Shown here: positions 54,092 through 63,552 of the stretch, in pieces
Position numbering within the stretch: the stretch's first letter is position 1
How the letters are laid out: every line of letters begins with the position of its first letter
Made by a program: the position numbers and the translations under genes
NCBI RefSeq assembly: GCF_900142975.1
Contig: NZ_LT670848.1
Location: forward strand, 3,720,001-3,784,000
DNA length: 64,000 bases
Direction: 5' to 3'
DNA from: Salegentibacter salegens
Lineage (GTDB): Bacteria > Bacteroidota > Bacteroidia > Flavobacteriales > Flavobacteriaceae
The notes under the pieces: model-generated
What the model was told of the DNA's origin: nothing
Databases searched by the model: none
The model's input: only the letters and a program-made list of their open reading frames with translations

Positions 54092-55481
54092 TTTAATGTT
54101 CGCCCTGGCACTTTGCCTTCCGGTAATGCTTGGTGCACAAACCAAAAAGTTGAATAAAACTTATAAAACTTCAGATAATGTAGAAGTGAGAATAGATGCC
54201 AGTCACACCAATATCTTGGTAGATTACTGGGATAAAAATGAAGTTCAAATAGAAGCCACTTTAGAAACAGGTGAGGTTGAAAAAGATAAAACGGAAGAAC
54301 TATTGGCCGCCTGGGAATTGAATACATCAGGAAATACTTCTGTAGTGAATATTTCTTCCGGAGGCGGGATGCAGTGGAACGGGGAGATAGATCTAAGTGG
54401 ACTAGAAAAACCTTTGGCCAGTCTTCCGCAGATGCTGGAACCTCTAATGAATAACCTGGTAACTCCTTTAATACAAAGTATGGGTGAAAGCATGGGCGAA
54501 GGTATGGGAGCACCGCTTCCGCCAGAATTCAGTGAGAAAATGGGAAAGATAAAATTTGACTATGAAGCTTACCAAAAAGACGGGGATAAATATCTTGCGA
54601 AATTTGAAGAAGAGATAGAAGCTAATTTTGGAGATGATTTTGAAAAATCTATGGAAAAATGGGCTAGCCAGTTTGAGAAAAATGCTGAGAAATGGGAGAA
54701 GAACTTTGAAATGAAAATGGATATAAACGAGGAAGAGCTGGAAAAGTCTATGGAGAAATGGGCAGAAAGCTTTGGGAAAGATATGGAAGCCTGGGGCGAA
54801 TCTTTTGGAGCACAAATGGAAGCTCGTTTTGGTGAGGCTGAAAATGGAAAAAGTAAAGTGATAGGTTTAAATAATTCTAAGGCTAAAAAGACCATTAAGG
54901 TGAAAATGCCAAAAAGGGGTAAACTTAAACTTGATGTTCGTCACGGAGAGGTTAAACTTTCTGGAACTACCAATAATTTACGAGCCGATCTTTCTCATAG
55001 TAAATTAACCGCCGATAGGATAAATGGGAAAAATACTGATGTGGAAGCGGCCTACACGCCGGTGAATATCAACTACTGGTCTTACGGGATTATGGATGCT
55101 AAATATGTGAAAAACTTTAAAATTAATAAAGTTAAAAGCATTAAACTAACTTCAAATTCAAGTAATGTGAATATCAACGAGCTGGAAGATACCGGGATCT
55201 TATCGGGGAATTTTGGCGAATTGAATATTGCAAGCGTCGGTCCTAATTTTAAAAATCTGGATATCAATTTAGAAAATAGCGATTTGGAACTGGGCTTGCC
55301 TTCTTCAGCCTTTAATTTTATGTACAGCGGCACGCAGAGCGATATTAAACATCCCAAAACTTTAAAATTAACGAGTAGTGAATCTTACGATAATAAAAAG
55401 CTTACGGGTTTTCATAAAACTAAAGATTCTGGTGGGAATATTAGTATAAAAGCTAATTTCAGTGAAGTCTTGTTAAATTAG
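54072..55481 (+). CDS. secreted protein with Trp/Glu/Lys helical repeats and adhesin-like beta domain
   Basis: 469 residues. Signal peptide ends CLPVMLGAQ. Residues 25-110 are beta-rich (NVEVRIDASHTNILVDYWD). Residues about 155-262 are a charged helix with recurring FEKSMEKW, FEKNAEKWEKNFE, LEKSMEKWAESFGKDMEAW and SFGAQMEARF units. Residues 275-469 are a DUF4097-like putative adhesin beta-helix (LRADLSHSKLTADRINGKN). Third gene of the sigma/anti-sigma operon, so its level or state may be what the system senses or controls. No enzyme motif is seen. Confidence 0.7.
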   Translation: MKTTRYNLMFALALCLPVMLGAQTKKLNKTYKTSDNVEVRIDASHTNILVDYWDKNEVQIEATLETGEVEKDKTEELLAAWELNTSGNTSVVNISSGGGMQWNGEIDLSGLEKPLASLPQMLEPLMNNLVTPLIQSMGESMGEGMGAPLPPEFSEKMGKIKFDYEAYQKDGDKYLAKFEEEIEANFGDDFEKSMEKWASQFEKNAEKWEKNFEMKMDINEEELEKSMEKWAESFGKDMEAWGESFGAQMEARFGEAENGKSKVIGLNNSKAKKTIKVKMPKRGKLKLDVRHGEVKLSGTTNNLRADLSHSKLTADRINGKNTDVEAAYTPVNINYWSYGIMDAKYVKNFKINKVKSIKLTSNSSNVNINELEDTGILSGNFGELNIASVGPNFKNLDINLENSDLELGLPSSAFNFMYSGTQSDIKHPKTLKLTSSESYDNKKLTGFHKTKDSGGNISIKANFSEVLLN

Positions 55482-55537
55482 ATTTCAAACTGTATTTTGC
55501 AATCATTATAAACTACAAACCGTTTATAAGATCGCTT

Positions 55538-56239
55538 ATGGGAACCACCAATTTTTCTGAATTTCTTTCGCAGCTAACTTCTGGATTTACCCAGGTTTTA
55601 GATGTGAACTTAAGGGAAGAAGATTATATTATTATAGATTTATCTGAAGATAATGTAGAGCTCGGGAAAGTAGATGTGTCTTCTTCCCGGGCTTTTTCTA
55701 ATTATATAGCTGAATATTTAAATGCCTTCGGAAAAAAAGTCGCTTTTGGCGGTTATTCTGAAGTTCGGAAATTATACAAAAGAAGCGACCTTTTTACAAC
55801 TTCAGAAGATGAAGACAGCAACAGGAATATTCATTTAGGTTTGGATTTTTGGGCTGATGCGCATACCGATGTTTTAGCAGTCCTGGATGGGAGAATTCAC
55901 AGTTTTAATGATAATACCAATTTTGGCGATTATGGGCCCACAATTATTCTGGAACATAAATTTGAAGAGAATAAATTCTATTCCCTTTATGGTCATTTAA
56001 GTCGGGCTTCTTTACAAGATTTAACGCCTGGAACTTCCATCAAGAAAGGAGAGAAAATAGGTGAACTGGGAACTGCAAAAGAAAACGGGGATTATGCCCC
56101 GCATTTACACTTTCAGATCATTGAAGACCTGGTCGAAAAAATTGGTGATTTTCCGGGAGTAACTTCAAGAAGGGACCTGGATTTTTATTTACAAAATTGT
56201 CCAGATCCCAATTACTTGCTCAAACTAAGAAATTCTTAA
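55538..56239 (+). CDS. M23 family metallopeptidase domain protein without signal peptide
   Basis: 233 residues. The LytM/M23 zinc ligands are present: IHLGLDFWA (His-x3-Asp, about residue 98), and HLHFQI (His-x-His, about 188), with YSLYGHLSRAS between. This peptidase class cuts peptidoglycan cross-links or glycine-rich peptides, outside the cytoplasm. Here there is no signal peptide or anchor, so location is unclear; cytoplasmic members linked to aminotransferases exist in Bacteroidota. It converges directly on the DUF4199 gene. Confidence 0.83.
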   Translation: MGTTNFSEFLSQLTSGFTQVLDVNLREEDYIIIDLSEDNVELGKVDVSSSRAFSNYIAEYLNAFGKKVAFGGYSEVRKLYKRSDLFTTSEDEDSNRNIHLGLDFWADAHTDVLAVLDGRIHSFNDNTNFGDYGPTIILEHKFEENKFYSLYGHLSRASLQDLTPGTSIKKGEKIGELGTAKENGDYAPHLHFQIIEDLVEKIGDFPGVTSRRDLDFYLQNCPDPNYLLKLRNS

Positions 56240-56716
56240 TTATTTTCTCTTTAAAATAAGTGCAGCAAATGCTGCGGTTACTACACCAAACATTAACGCA
56301 CCTGCTATAGATTGTACAATGTAGGAGCTTAGGTTAAAATAGGCTTCAGCGTCTTCACGTTTCATTGCATTTCTTTCTACACTGCTTTCTATGGAATTTT
56401 CAAAGAATTCTGGAGAAATAAGATAGTGTGTGATTAACTGGCCAATTGGAGAGAGTAGGGCAATGACTATGCTTAAAATTACTCCCGAAACGAATCCCTG
56501 TTTCCACCTCATTTTTCCACCGAAAAAATTTTTTCTTTTATCGTGGATAGCAAACAGATAGACCGCAATGGCAATTAAGCCGAAAAAGTTAGTATAAATT
56601 GCGTGTTTGGCAATTAGCACATCGTGCCAACCCATAAGTTTTTCAAAATACATCCAGAGTAGAGAAGCAGCGAAAAAGATTACTCCCCATTTTATTTCAA
56701 TTACGTAGTTTTTCAT
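56240..56716 (-). CDS. DUF4199 membrane protein
   Basis: 158 residues with four spans. EIKWGVIFFAASLLWMYFEKLMGWHD, RKNFFGGKMRWKQGFVSGVILS and SSYIVQSIAGALMFGVVTAAFAALI (in parts) match DUF4199, a Bacteroidota-restricted family of unknown function. Abuts the convergent M23 gene with no spacer. Confidence 0.85.
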   Translation of the reverse strand: MKNYVIEIKWGVIFFAASLLWMYFEKLMGWHDVLIAKHAIYTNFFGLIAIAVYLFAIHDKRKNFFGGKMRWKQGFVSGVILSIVIALLSPIGQLITHYLISPEFFENSIESSVERNAMKREDAEAYFNLSSYIVQSIAGALMFGVVTAAFAALILKRK

Positions 56717-56835
56717 TGGTCGATCGATTTTGACAAAATTAAGTAAAAATCGGTTGGGAGTTAAATGCGTAAGACCTGTTGAATGCCTACAAACTAACTT
56801 TCTAATAGCTTTTAATAGTAAACATTCGGCTTTTT

Positions 56836-58116
56836 CTAATCTTTAGTAAAGTTATGTTGAAAAATTCTTGGAGAGATAGTTAGCTGTGCCCAGGCCCAAT
56901 TGTTGGTATTTTGATGATTTTCAGATTTTAGAATGCCCATATTTTCTGAAGCAAACATGTGGGAATATCCTAAATTCAGAATAATATCTTTTGAGAATTT
57001 ATGTGTAAAAACCGCATCCAGTTCAGTTCCAAGGTATTTTTCATGGTCTTCTCCCAAAGATGCATTGGAGGTGAAATAATGAGCTTTTATTAGCAAGGAA
57101 TTTAGCTTTCCTGTATTGATATTTATCTTCCCATGAAAATCATTTAATCCAACACTATTTGCATGATTTCCCACATAAAAGTAATCCATAAACCCGTTGA
57201 ATTTATGGTTGGTGCCATAAAGTGGGAAGAAAGATTTATTTATTCCTTCACTTTCCCTGTCGGTTCCGCTTAGTATTTCAAGTCCTATTCCATATTGCAT
57301 ATTGTTGAGCTTGTATTCTCCCAATAACGAAAATTGATAGGCACTTAGTTCTTGTTGTGCGCTGGAATAACCAAATTGATAATAGGCACTACCAGATATT
57401 TGAAAGCGTTTTGCCGGTATCCTGAAGTATGAGCCTGTGGTTTGCCGGTTGTATACCCCATCTGGTTGATCATTATTTTCCCCAGCGAATTTTTGAAAGC
57501 CGTTATTTAGAAATAGAATGCTGAACTGGGCACTGCCCAATTCTTTTTTCAAATAAAAATACTGCATACTTTTATAACTAAAGAAGCCTTGAATAGCATA
57601 GGTGTTTCCGGTTAAATATGGTTCTTCCTGGTTATATGCCGCTCCAAGGTCTATAGTTAATCCTGTAGACTTGTATTTTAGGATAAGTGCATCATGAGAA
57701 CGTCCCTGCATTGCCCAATCCAGTCCGCCAAAGATTCTTTGGTCATCATAAGAAATTACCTGTCTTCCGAGTTTTACTGCAAAATAATCACTTAGTTGCA
57801 ATTGAGCCCAGGCCTGGAATAAGGAAAAAGAATCGTTATGATCGCTGGGAAGAATCTGGCGGGTATCTCCCCAGGTGCTTACATCCTGGATACTAATATA
57901 GGTTTGTAATTTTTCAGAATTGTAGTCTAAATTTAATCGGCTTCGTTGGGTTACAAAAGCCGCTGGTTTAGCGTCATTAGGAAAAAGATTTCCATACCCG
58001 TGGCGGTATTCAAAGCGCGGTCTTATATCGGCATCAATATAAAAATTCTGAGAAATTCCGGAAATGGGATAGAGTAGAAATAATGAGAAAAACAGAAATG
58101 GTAATTTAAAATTCAT
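56836..58116 (-). CDS. alginate export (AlgE-like) outer-membrane porin
   Basis: 426 residues. Signal peptide ends SGISQ. The barrel begins IDADIRPRFEYRHGYG and QRSRLNLDYNSEKLQTYISIQDVSTWGD (in parts), then FAVKLGRQVISYDDQRIFGGLDWAMQGRSHDAL, the alginate-export signature with GRQ and DDQR. The end of the chain (WAQLTISPRIFQHNF) is strand-like. Forms an outer-membrane channel, probably for an acidic or neutral saccharide; no alginate genes are adjacent. Confidence 0.82.
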   Translation of the reverse strand: MNFKLPFLFFSLFLLYPISGISQNFYIDADIRPRFEYRHGYGNLFPNDAKPAAFVTQRSRLNLDYNSEKLQTYISIQDVSTWGDTRQILPSDHNDSFSLFQAWAQLQLSDYFAVKLGRQVISYDDQRIFGGLDWAMQGRSHDALILKYKSTGLTIDLGAAYNQEEPYLTGNTYAIQGFFSYKSMQYFYLKKELGSAQFSILFLNNGFQKFAGENNDQPDGVYNRQTTGSYFRIPAKRFQISGSAYYQFGYSSAQQELSAYQFSLLGEYKLNNMQYGIGLEILSGTDRESEGINKSFFPLYGTNHKFNGFMDYFYVGNHANSVGLNDFHGKININTGKLNSLLIKAHYFTSNASLGEDHEKYLGTELDAVFTHKFSKDIILNLGYSHMFASENMGILKSENHQNTNNWAWAQLTISPRIFQHNFTKD

Positions 58117-58224
58117 AAGTTGAAGATTAAAGTTCTTTGTTTCAAAACTACGTAAATTATTTAAAAAATACGTATAGATACTTAATTAGAATGTAGTATT
58201 AGGTGAATCCTAAAGTATTATATA

Positions 58225-58259
58225 AAAAATCCCGAAACCAAATAGGCTGCGGGATTTTT
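58225..58259 (-). terminator. secA terminator
   Basis: Arms AAAAATCCCG and CGGGATTTTT with a 15-base loop; lies 21 bases past the secA stop. Confidence 0.82.
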
Positions 58260-58279
58260 ATATAATTTTTGGTTACTGA

Positions 58280-61200
58280 CTAGTTATTTACAACAACCCA
58301 ATCTCCTTTTTCAATAAGGGGGATGGCTTGTTTATATTTCATAGTCTTATTTTCACCGCTCATTACGTTTTTGACTGTAACCTTATCATTACGACCAATC
58401 TTTGGTTGATCTCTCGTAATGGTTTCAGTCACCTGCGGGCGACGTTGCTGTTGGGTATTTCCGGCAGCCCTGCTTTGTGCAGCTCTTTCGTCTATATTAG
58501 GAATTTCGTCCTTTTGGGTTTCTACTTTTTCTTTTTTGCGTTGTCTCGCTTCCTGGATATTTGAAACATTGCCTTCCGGAATTTCCCCTTTGAAAAGGAA
58601 TGAAATTACATCTCGATTTACCTGATCTAACATTGCTTTGAACAATTCAAAAGCTTCAAATTTATAGATCAATAAAGGATCTTTTTGCTCGTGAACTGCC
58701 AGCTGAACGCTCTGTTTCAACTCATCCATCTTGCGAAGGTGAGTTTTCCAGGCATCATCTATAATAGCAAGACTTATATTTTTCTCGAAATCTTTAACTA
58801 ACTGTACACCTTCGGTTTCATAAGCTTTTTCAAGATTAGTAACTACCTGAAGTGTTTTTTGTCCATCTGAAAATGGAACCGAAATTCTTTCAAAATTATT
58901 GCTTTCATCTTCATAAACCTGCTTAATTACCGGGAATGCTCTGGAAGCGCTGTGCTTCATTTTATCCTGATAATGTTGGTAGGCTTCTTTATAAACAATT
59001 CCAGCGATTTTTTGTACACCCATTTTCTCGAATTCTTCTTCTGAAACCGGGGCACTCATAGAGAAGTACCTAATTAATTCAAATTCAAAATTCTTATAAT
59101 CCTGGGCAACTTTATTGTTGTCGGTAATCGCTTCAGAAGTATCAAAAATCATATTGGCGATATCAACTCGCAAACGATCTCCAAATAAAGCGTGATATCT
59201 ACGTTTGTAAATCACCTCACGTTGCGCATTCATAACATCGTCATACTCCAGCAAACGCTTTCTTATTCCGAAGTTATTTTCTTCTACTTTTTTCTGTGCA
59301 CGCTCAATAGATTTTGAGATCATAGAATGCTGAATTACTTCACCTTCTTCCAGCCCCATTTTATCCATTAATTTCGCTATTCTTTCAGAACCGAATAAAC
59401 GCATCAGGTTGTCTTCAAGCGACACATAGAACTGAGAACTTCCCGGATCTCCCTGGCGGCCTGCACGACCTCTTAACTGGCGGTCTACACGACGTGAATC
59501 GTGACGCTCTGTACCTACAATGGCCAAACCACCGGCTTCCTTAACTTCTTTACTTAGTTTAATATCGGTACCACGACCTGCCATGTTGGTGGCGATAGTT
59601 ACAATACCAGATTTACCGGCTTCAGCAACAATATCGGCCTCTCTCTTGTGCAGTTTCGCGTTAAGTACGTTATGCGGAACATTTCTTAATTTCAGCATCC
59701 TGGAAAGTAATTCTGAAATTTCTACAGAAGTGGTACCAATAAGCACCGGCCTACCCGCATTAGAAAGATCGGTAACGTGATCTATAACTGCATTGTATTT
59801 TTCTCGTTTTGTTTTATAAACCAAATCGTCTTTATCGTCTCTGGCAATAGGGCGGTTGGTAGGAATTTCTACTACATCTAATTTATAGATCTCCCATAGC
59901 TCACCTGCTTCAGTTACCGCAGTACCTGTCATACCAGATAACTTACCGTACATTCTAAAGTAATTCTGAAGGGTTACAGTAGCAAAAGTTTGAGTGGCAT
60001 CTTCAATTTTTACATTTTCCTTGGCTTCAATAGCCTGGTGTAAACCATCGCTATAACGACGACCATCCATAATACGACCGGTTTGCTCGTCTACGATTTT
60101 AACTTTATTATCTATCACCACATATTCGTCGTCTTTTTCGAATAGTGTAAATGCTTTAAGCAATTGTCGTAAAGTGTGTATACGTTCGCTTTTTACACTG
60201 TAATCTCTAAAAAGTTCCTCTTTTTTCTCGGCTTCCTCTTCTTTTGGAAATCCTTCTTTTTCGATCTTGGCGATCTCCATTCCCATTTCGGGCATAACAA
60301 AGAAATCGGCATCACCATCGGCAGAAAGAAACTCAATACCTTTATCGGTAAGATCTATTTGATTGCTCTTTTCTTCAATAGTGAAATAAAGGTCCGCGTC
60401 TACTTTTGGCATTTCGCGGTTATTATCCTGCATATAATGATTTTCGGTCTTCTGCAGTAATTGTTTTATGCCATCTTCACTTAAAAATTTAATAAGTGCT
60501 TTGTTTTTAGGTAAACCTCTATAGACCCTAAGCAATAAGAAAGCACCGTCTTTGGTGTTTCCTTCCTTGATAAGTTTTTTAGCTTCAGCAAGCACCTTGG
60601 TAAGGTGTTTCCGTTGTAATTCTACGATATTAGAAATTGCAGGCTTTAACTCATTAAATTCGTGTACATCTCCCTTAGGAATTGGCCCCGAGATAATAAG
60701 TGGCGTACGGGCATCATCAATTAACACGGAGTCTACCTCATCTACAATGGCAAAGTTATGCGGGCGCTGTACAAGATCGTTTGGCGCGTGAGACATATTA
60801 TCACGCAAATAATCGAAACCAAACTCATTATTTGTTCCGTAGGTAATATCGGCATTATAAGCTTTTCTTCTTGCTGCTGAATTTGGCCTATGGTAGTCCA
60901 CACAATCAACCGTCATCCCATGGAATTCAAATATTGGTGCCATCCAGGCGCTATCCCTTTTTGCAAGGTAATCGTTTACGGTTACCAGGTGAACTCCCTT
61001 TCCTGTAAGCGCATTGAGGTACATTGGTAAGGTAGCTACAAGGGTTTTACCTTCCCCGGTTTGCATCTCTGCAATTTTACCCTGGTGCATCGCTACACCA
61101 CCAATAAGCTGCACTTCGTAATGAATCATATCCCAGGTTACCGGTTTACCGGCAGCATCCCAGGAGTTGTTCCAAATGGCGTGGTCCCCATCAAGGCTTA

Positions 61201-61639
61201 CATAATCTTTTTCTGCAGAAATCTCGCGATCAAATTCTGATGCAGTAACTTTTATTTGTTCGTTATGGAAAAAGCGTTTCGCGGTTTCTTTTACGGTAGC
61301 AAAAGCTTCTGGTAGAATATCATTTAAGACCCCTTCAGAGGTTTCGTAAGATTTTGCTTTAAGGGCATCAATTTCAGCATAAATATCTTCCTTTCGGGTA
61401 ATGTCGTCGCTGGCATCAGCCTCAGCTTCCAGATCTTCAATTTGTTTGTTTATATCATTTAAAGCTTCAGCGATCTTCGCTTTAAAACTTGCGGTTTTTG
61501 CTCTAAGTTCGTCTATAGAAAGGGCTTCAAACTCACCTTCCAGCGCCTTTATCTTATCGACTATGGGTTGTATTTCTTTGACGTCTTTTTTAGATTTATC
61601 GCCAACAAATACTTTTAATACAGAATTTAAAAAATCCAT
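58280..61639 (-). CDS. secA: preprotein translocase ATPase SecA
   Basis: 1119 residues. Motor that pushes unfolded preproteins through SecYEG. Walker A AEMQTGEGKTL (about 183-193), YGTNNEFGFDYLRDNM (about 271), Walker B IVDEVDSVLIDDARTPL (about 300), DEQTGRIMDGRRYSDGLHQAIEAKE (in parts), and ATNMAGRGTDIKL with GLAIVGTERHDSRRVDRQLRGRAGRQGDPG (in parts). Longer than the 901-residue E. coli protein because of an insertion near residues 330-470, usual for Bacteroidota. The C-terminal zinc-binding tail is missing; the chain ends KGDWVVVNN. Confidence 0.97.
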   Translation of the reverse strand: MDFLNSVLKVFVGDKSKKDVKEIQPIVDKIKALEGEFEALSIDELRAKTASFKAKIAEALNDINKQIEDLEAEADASDDITRKEDIYAEIDALKAKSYETSEGVLNDILPEAFATVKETAKRFFHNEQIKVTASEFDREISAEKDYVSLDGDHAIWNNSWDAAGKPVTWDMIHYEVQLIGGVAMHQGKIAEMQTGEGKTLVATLPMYLNALTGKGVHLVTVNDYLAKRDSAWMAPIFEFHGMTVDCVDYHRPNSAARRKAYNADITYGTNNEFGFDYLRDNMSHAPNDLVQRPHNFAIVDEVDSVLIDDARTPLIISGPIPKGDVHEFNELKPAISNIVELQRKHLTKVLAEAKKLIKEGNTKDGAFLLLRVYRGLPKNKALIKFLSEDGIKQLLQKTENHYMQDNNREMPKVDADLYFTIEEKSNQIDLTDKGIEFLSADGDADFFVMPEMGMEIAKIEKEGFPKEEEAEKKEELFRDYSVKSERIHTLRQLLKAFTLFEKDDEYVVIDNKVKIVDEQTGRIMDGRRYSDGLHQAIEAKENVKIEDATQTFATVTLQNYFRMYGKLSGMTGTAVTEAGELWEIYKLDVVEIPTNRPIARDDKDDLVYKTKREKYNAVIDHVTDLSNAGRPVLIGTTSVEISELLSRMLKLRNVPHNVLNAKLHKREADIVAEAGKSGIVTIATNMAGRGTDIKLSKEVKEAGGLAIVGTERHDSRRVDRQLRGRAGRQGDPGSSQFYVSLEDNLMRLFGSERIAKLMDKMGLEEGEVIQHSMISKSIERAQKKVEENNFGIRKRLLEYDDVMNAQREVIYKRRYHALFGDRLRVDIANMIFDTSEAITDNNKVAQDYKNFEFELIRYFSMSAPVSEEEFEKMGVQKIAGIVYKEAYQHYQDKMKHSASRAFPVIKQVYEDESNNFERISVPFSDGQKTLQVVTNLEKAYETEGVQLVKDFEKNISLAIIDDAWKTHLRKMDELKQSVQLAVHEQKDPLLIYKFEAFELFKAMLDQVNRDVISFLFKGEIPEGNVSNIQEARQRKKEKVETQKDEIPNIDERAAQSRAAGNTQQQRRPQVTETITRDQPKIGRNDKVTVKNVMSGENKTMKYKQAIPLIEKGDWVVVNN

Positions 61640-61679
61640 AATGGTTTTTGTTTAATACGGGGTTTAAATGTACGCAAAA

Positions 61680-61705
61680 AAAAAGCCTCACTTTGGAGAC
61701 TTTTT
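61680..61705 (-). terminator. terminator after the DUF2795 gene
   Basis: On the - strand, AAAAAGTCTC, loop, GAGGCTTTTT with one G-U pair, then more T residues. It lies 23 bases past the DUF2795 stop. Confidence 0.75.
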
Positions 61706-61727
61706 TCTATTTTTTGCGTGTTGTTAT

Positions 61728-61949
61728 TTAATATTCATCCTCATTCCAAAGATAATCTTCGTCAGTTGGATAATCGGGCCAGATCTCCTCAATAGAATCA
61801 TACGAGTCTCCTTCATCTTCAATTGCCTGCAGGTTCTCTACTACTTCTAGTGGAGCACCTGTTCTTATAGCATAGTCAATTAACTCGTCTTTAGTTGCTG
61901 GCCAGGGTGCATCACTTAAATAAGATGCTAATTCTAAAGTCCAATACAT
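61728..61949 (-). CDS. DUF2795 family small protein
   Basis: 73 residues. YLSDAPWPATKDELIDYAIRTGAPLEVVENLQAI (in parts) matches the DUF2795 helical fold, which keeps a W/P-ATK-ELI pattern. An acidic tail (YPTDEDYLWNEDEY) ends the protein. Role unknown. Confidence 0.85.
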   Translation of the reverse strand: MYWTLELASYLSDAPWPATKDELIDYAIRTGAPLEVVENLQAIEDEGDSYDSIEEIWPDYPTDEDYLWNEDEY

Positions 61950-62192
61950 GGGTTGATCAGGTTTATTATTTTTGCAAAAATAAATTTTTTGTGGTAATAG
62001 CCAAGAAAAAAATCTATTATTTAATCAATACCGTTAAGAACATACGCAAAAATTATAGATTTTACTCGAAAGCCAAGCGTAAATTATCTAAGACTTATCT
62101 CGAAATTAAAAGATTATTTCCTAATAATATTATCTCGTAAGTTGCCCCGAGGTAGTTTACTATGTAATTCTTGCTAAAGCCTTACTGAGAAT

Positions 62193-62765
62193 TTAAGATT
62201 TTTCTGGAATCCATTTTACCTCTTCGGCCTTTAACTTTTTAGACAACATCCGTGCCAGCACAAAGAGGTAGTCAGAAAGTCTATTTAGATATTGTAAAAC
62301 CTTATCGTCAAATGCTTCAATTTCGTATAAAGCGGTGGCAAGTCGCTCTGCACGGCGGCAAACGCAACGCGCTATGTGACAGAATGACACGCTTTGGTGG
62401 CCTCCTGGAAGCACAAAATGAGTCATTTGAGGAAGTTCCTCATTCATTTTATCCATTTCTTTTTCCAGCATCTCTATATCTTCTGCAGAAATTTTTGGAA
62501 TATTTAATCGCTCTTTTCCGTTCTTTAATTTCTGTTTTTCGGGATCTGTAGCCAGGGTAGCACCTATAGTAAAAAGTCTATCCTGAATTCTACTTAATAT
62601 TTTCTTTGTGTGTTCGCCGGTATCCTGGTCGCGTACAAGCCCAATGTGAGAATTGAGTTCGTCTACAGTGCCGTAACTTTCAATGCGAATATGATTTTTC
62701 GAGACCCTGGTGCCACCAAAAAGAGCGGTAGTACCTTTATCACCGGTTTTAGTATAAATCTTCAT
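62193..62765 (-). CDS. PduO-type ATP:cob(I)alamin adenosyltransferase
   Basis: 190 residues. Converts cob(I)alamin plus ATP to adenosylcobalamin. The N-terminal KIYTKTGDKGTTALFGGTRVSK is the ATP-binding motif and YGTVDELNSHIGLVRD its follow-on; the C-terminal CRRAERLATALYE and LQYLNRLSDYLFVLAR hold the conserved Arg and Asp-Leu cobalamin/ATP contacts. It supplies the cofactor of IcmF and of a MeaB-served mutase. Confidence 0.95.
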   Translation of the reverse strand: MKIYTKTGDKGTTALFGGTRVSKNHIRIESYGTVDELNSHIGLVRDQDTGEHTKKILSRIQDRLFTIGATLATDPEKQKLKNGKERLNIPKISAEDIEMLEKEMDKMNEELPQMTHFVLPGGHQSVSFCHIARCVCRRAERLATALYEIEAFDDKVLQYLNRLSDYLFVLARMLSKKLKAEEVKWIPEKS

Positions 62766-62875
62766 ATAAATATTTTGTTTTTTTTACCTAAGGTTTTGTA
62801 GCCTTATCGTAAAGCAGTTTACCTTTCAAAGGTACAAAATGAAGAATTAAGCCGGTAATTAGTGAGGATTAGAAA

Positions 62876-63052
62876 TTAGATATTAGGTTCTGATTTTTCC
62901 TCTCTTCGGCGTTCTATGTATCGCCTTCTAAAGTTTCTGTTTTTACGTGCCTTCCGGTTCTTTTTCGCCCTACGGGAATTCCAAATAAAATAGATGAGAA
63001 AAGCCGCAATAAGCGCGAAGTAAATCCAGGTTTCCTGGTCAAACTCAAACAT
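62876..63052 (-). CDS. 58-residue single-span membrane protein with basic tail
   Basis: Begins MFEFDQETWIYFALIAAFL, one span to about residue 24 (IYFIWN), then a strongly basic tail (RRAKKNRKARKNRNFRRR). Start at 63052 and TAA at 62876. Such short N-out/C-in proteins with a positive tail are common but unstudied in Flavobacteriaceae. Orientation follows the positive-inside rule. Confidence 0.62.
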   Translation of the reverse strand: MFEFDQETWIYFALIAAFLIYFIWNSRRAKKNRKARKNRNFRRRYIERRREEKSEPNI

Positions 63053-63180
63053 GATAAGTTGCTAATTTTTTACAAGATAAGAAATTCTTAATTTTTCAGT
63101 GATTAAAATCTACTTTTCAATTGAAAATCAGGAAAAATGCTTTGGAGGAGTTTTGAAAATGGTTAAGATACATTTATTAT

Positions 63181-63213
63181 AAAACCTGCCCTGAATATAA
63201 CAGAGCAGGCTTT
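63181..63213 (-). terminator. terminator after the truncated gene
   Basis: Arms AAAACCTGCCCTG and CAGAGCAGGCTTT (one mismatch) with T-rich ends on the - strand; lies 24 bases beyond the stop at 63237. Confidence 0.75.
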
Positions 63214-63236
63214 ATAAATATTTATATCTAAATGTT

Positions 63237-63552
63237 TTAATCTTCTGTAGAGGTGGTCACCTGTGGCCCAATACCGCTTAGGCTTTGGTTGTATATCCAT
63301 AATTCCTGGGAAGCACCGTTAGTGATCTCCATCCATTCTTGTGCAAAAGAATCAAAAGAACCTGAGCCGTGAACTTCATCAAATTTCTCTTTAAGTTTTT
63401 GATCTTTTCCCAGCCAGGCAAAGTCATCAAAGAAATAGACTACAGATAAATCCTGCCCAGATTGGGTAGAAGAGAATTCATTGGTGTAAATTCCAAAAGG
63501 CGTTTCAGCTGATTTTTCTTTCAGGACTTTTGTTACTTTTTCTAATTTAGAA
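63237..63552 (-). pseudogene. 3' remnant of a gene cut by an IS5-type element
   Basis: About 105 residues from SSKLEKVTKVLKEKSAETPF to the stop are original sequence. They contain DLSVVYFFDDFAWLG and SFDSFAQEWMEITNGASQELWIYN, with alternating strands and helices like small dimeric alpha/beta-barrel proteins; the family is not certain. The frame continues upstream into the IS5-type element, where a new ATG at 63641 gives a hybrid 134-residue reading frame whose first 28 or so residues are IS-derived. The native 5' half is lost from this site. Confidence 0.78.

Noticed and set aside
54079..54895. Several long antisense frames opposite the Trp/Glu/Lys repeat protein
   Set aside because: They mirror the repeated codons of the real gene and show Ser/Phe/Leu-rich shadow composition.
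61988..62140. + strand frame of basic, Tyr-rich residues in the spacer before the adenosyltransferase gene
   Set aside because: No ribosome-binding sequence, no clear start, A/T-driven composition, and it runs against both neighbours. It could not be supported as a gene.
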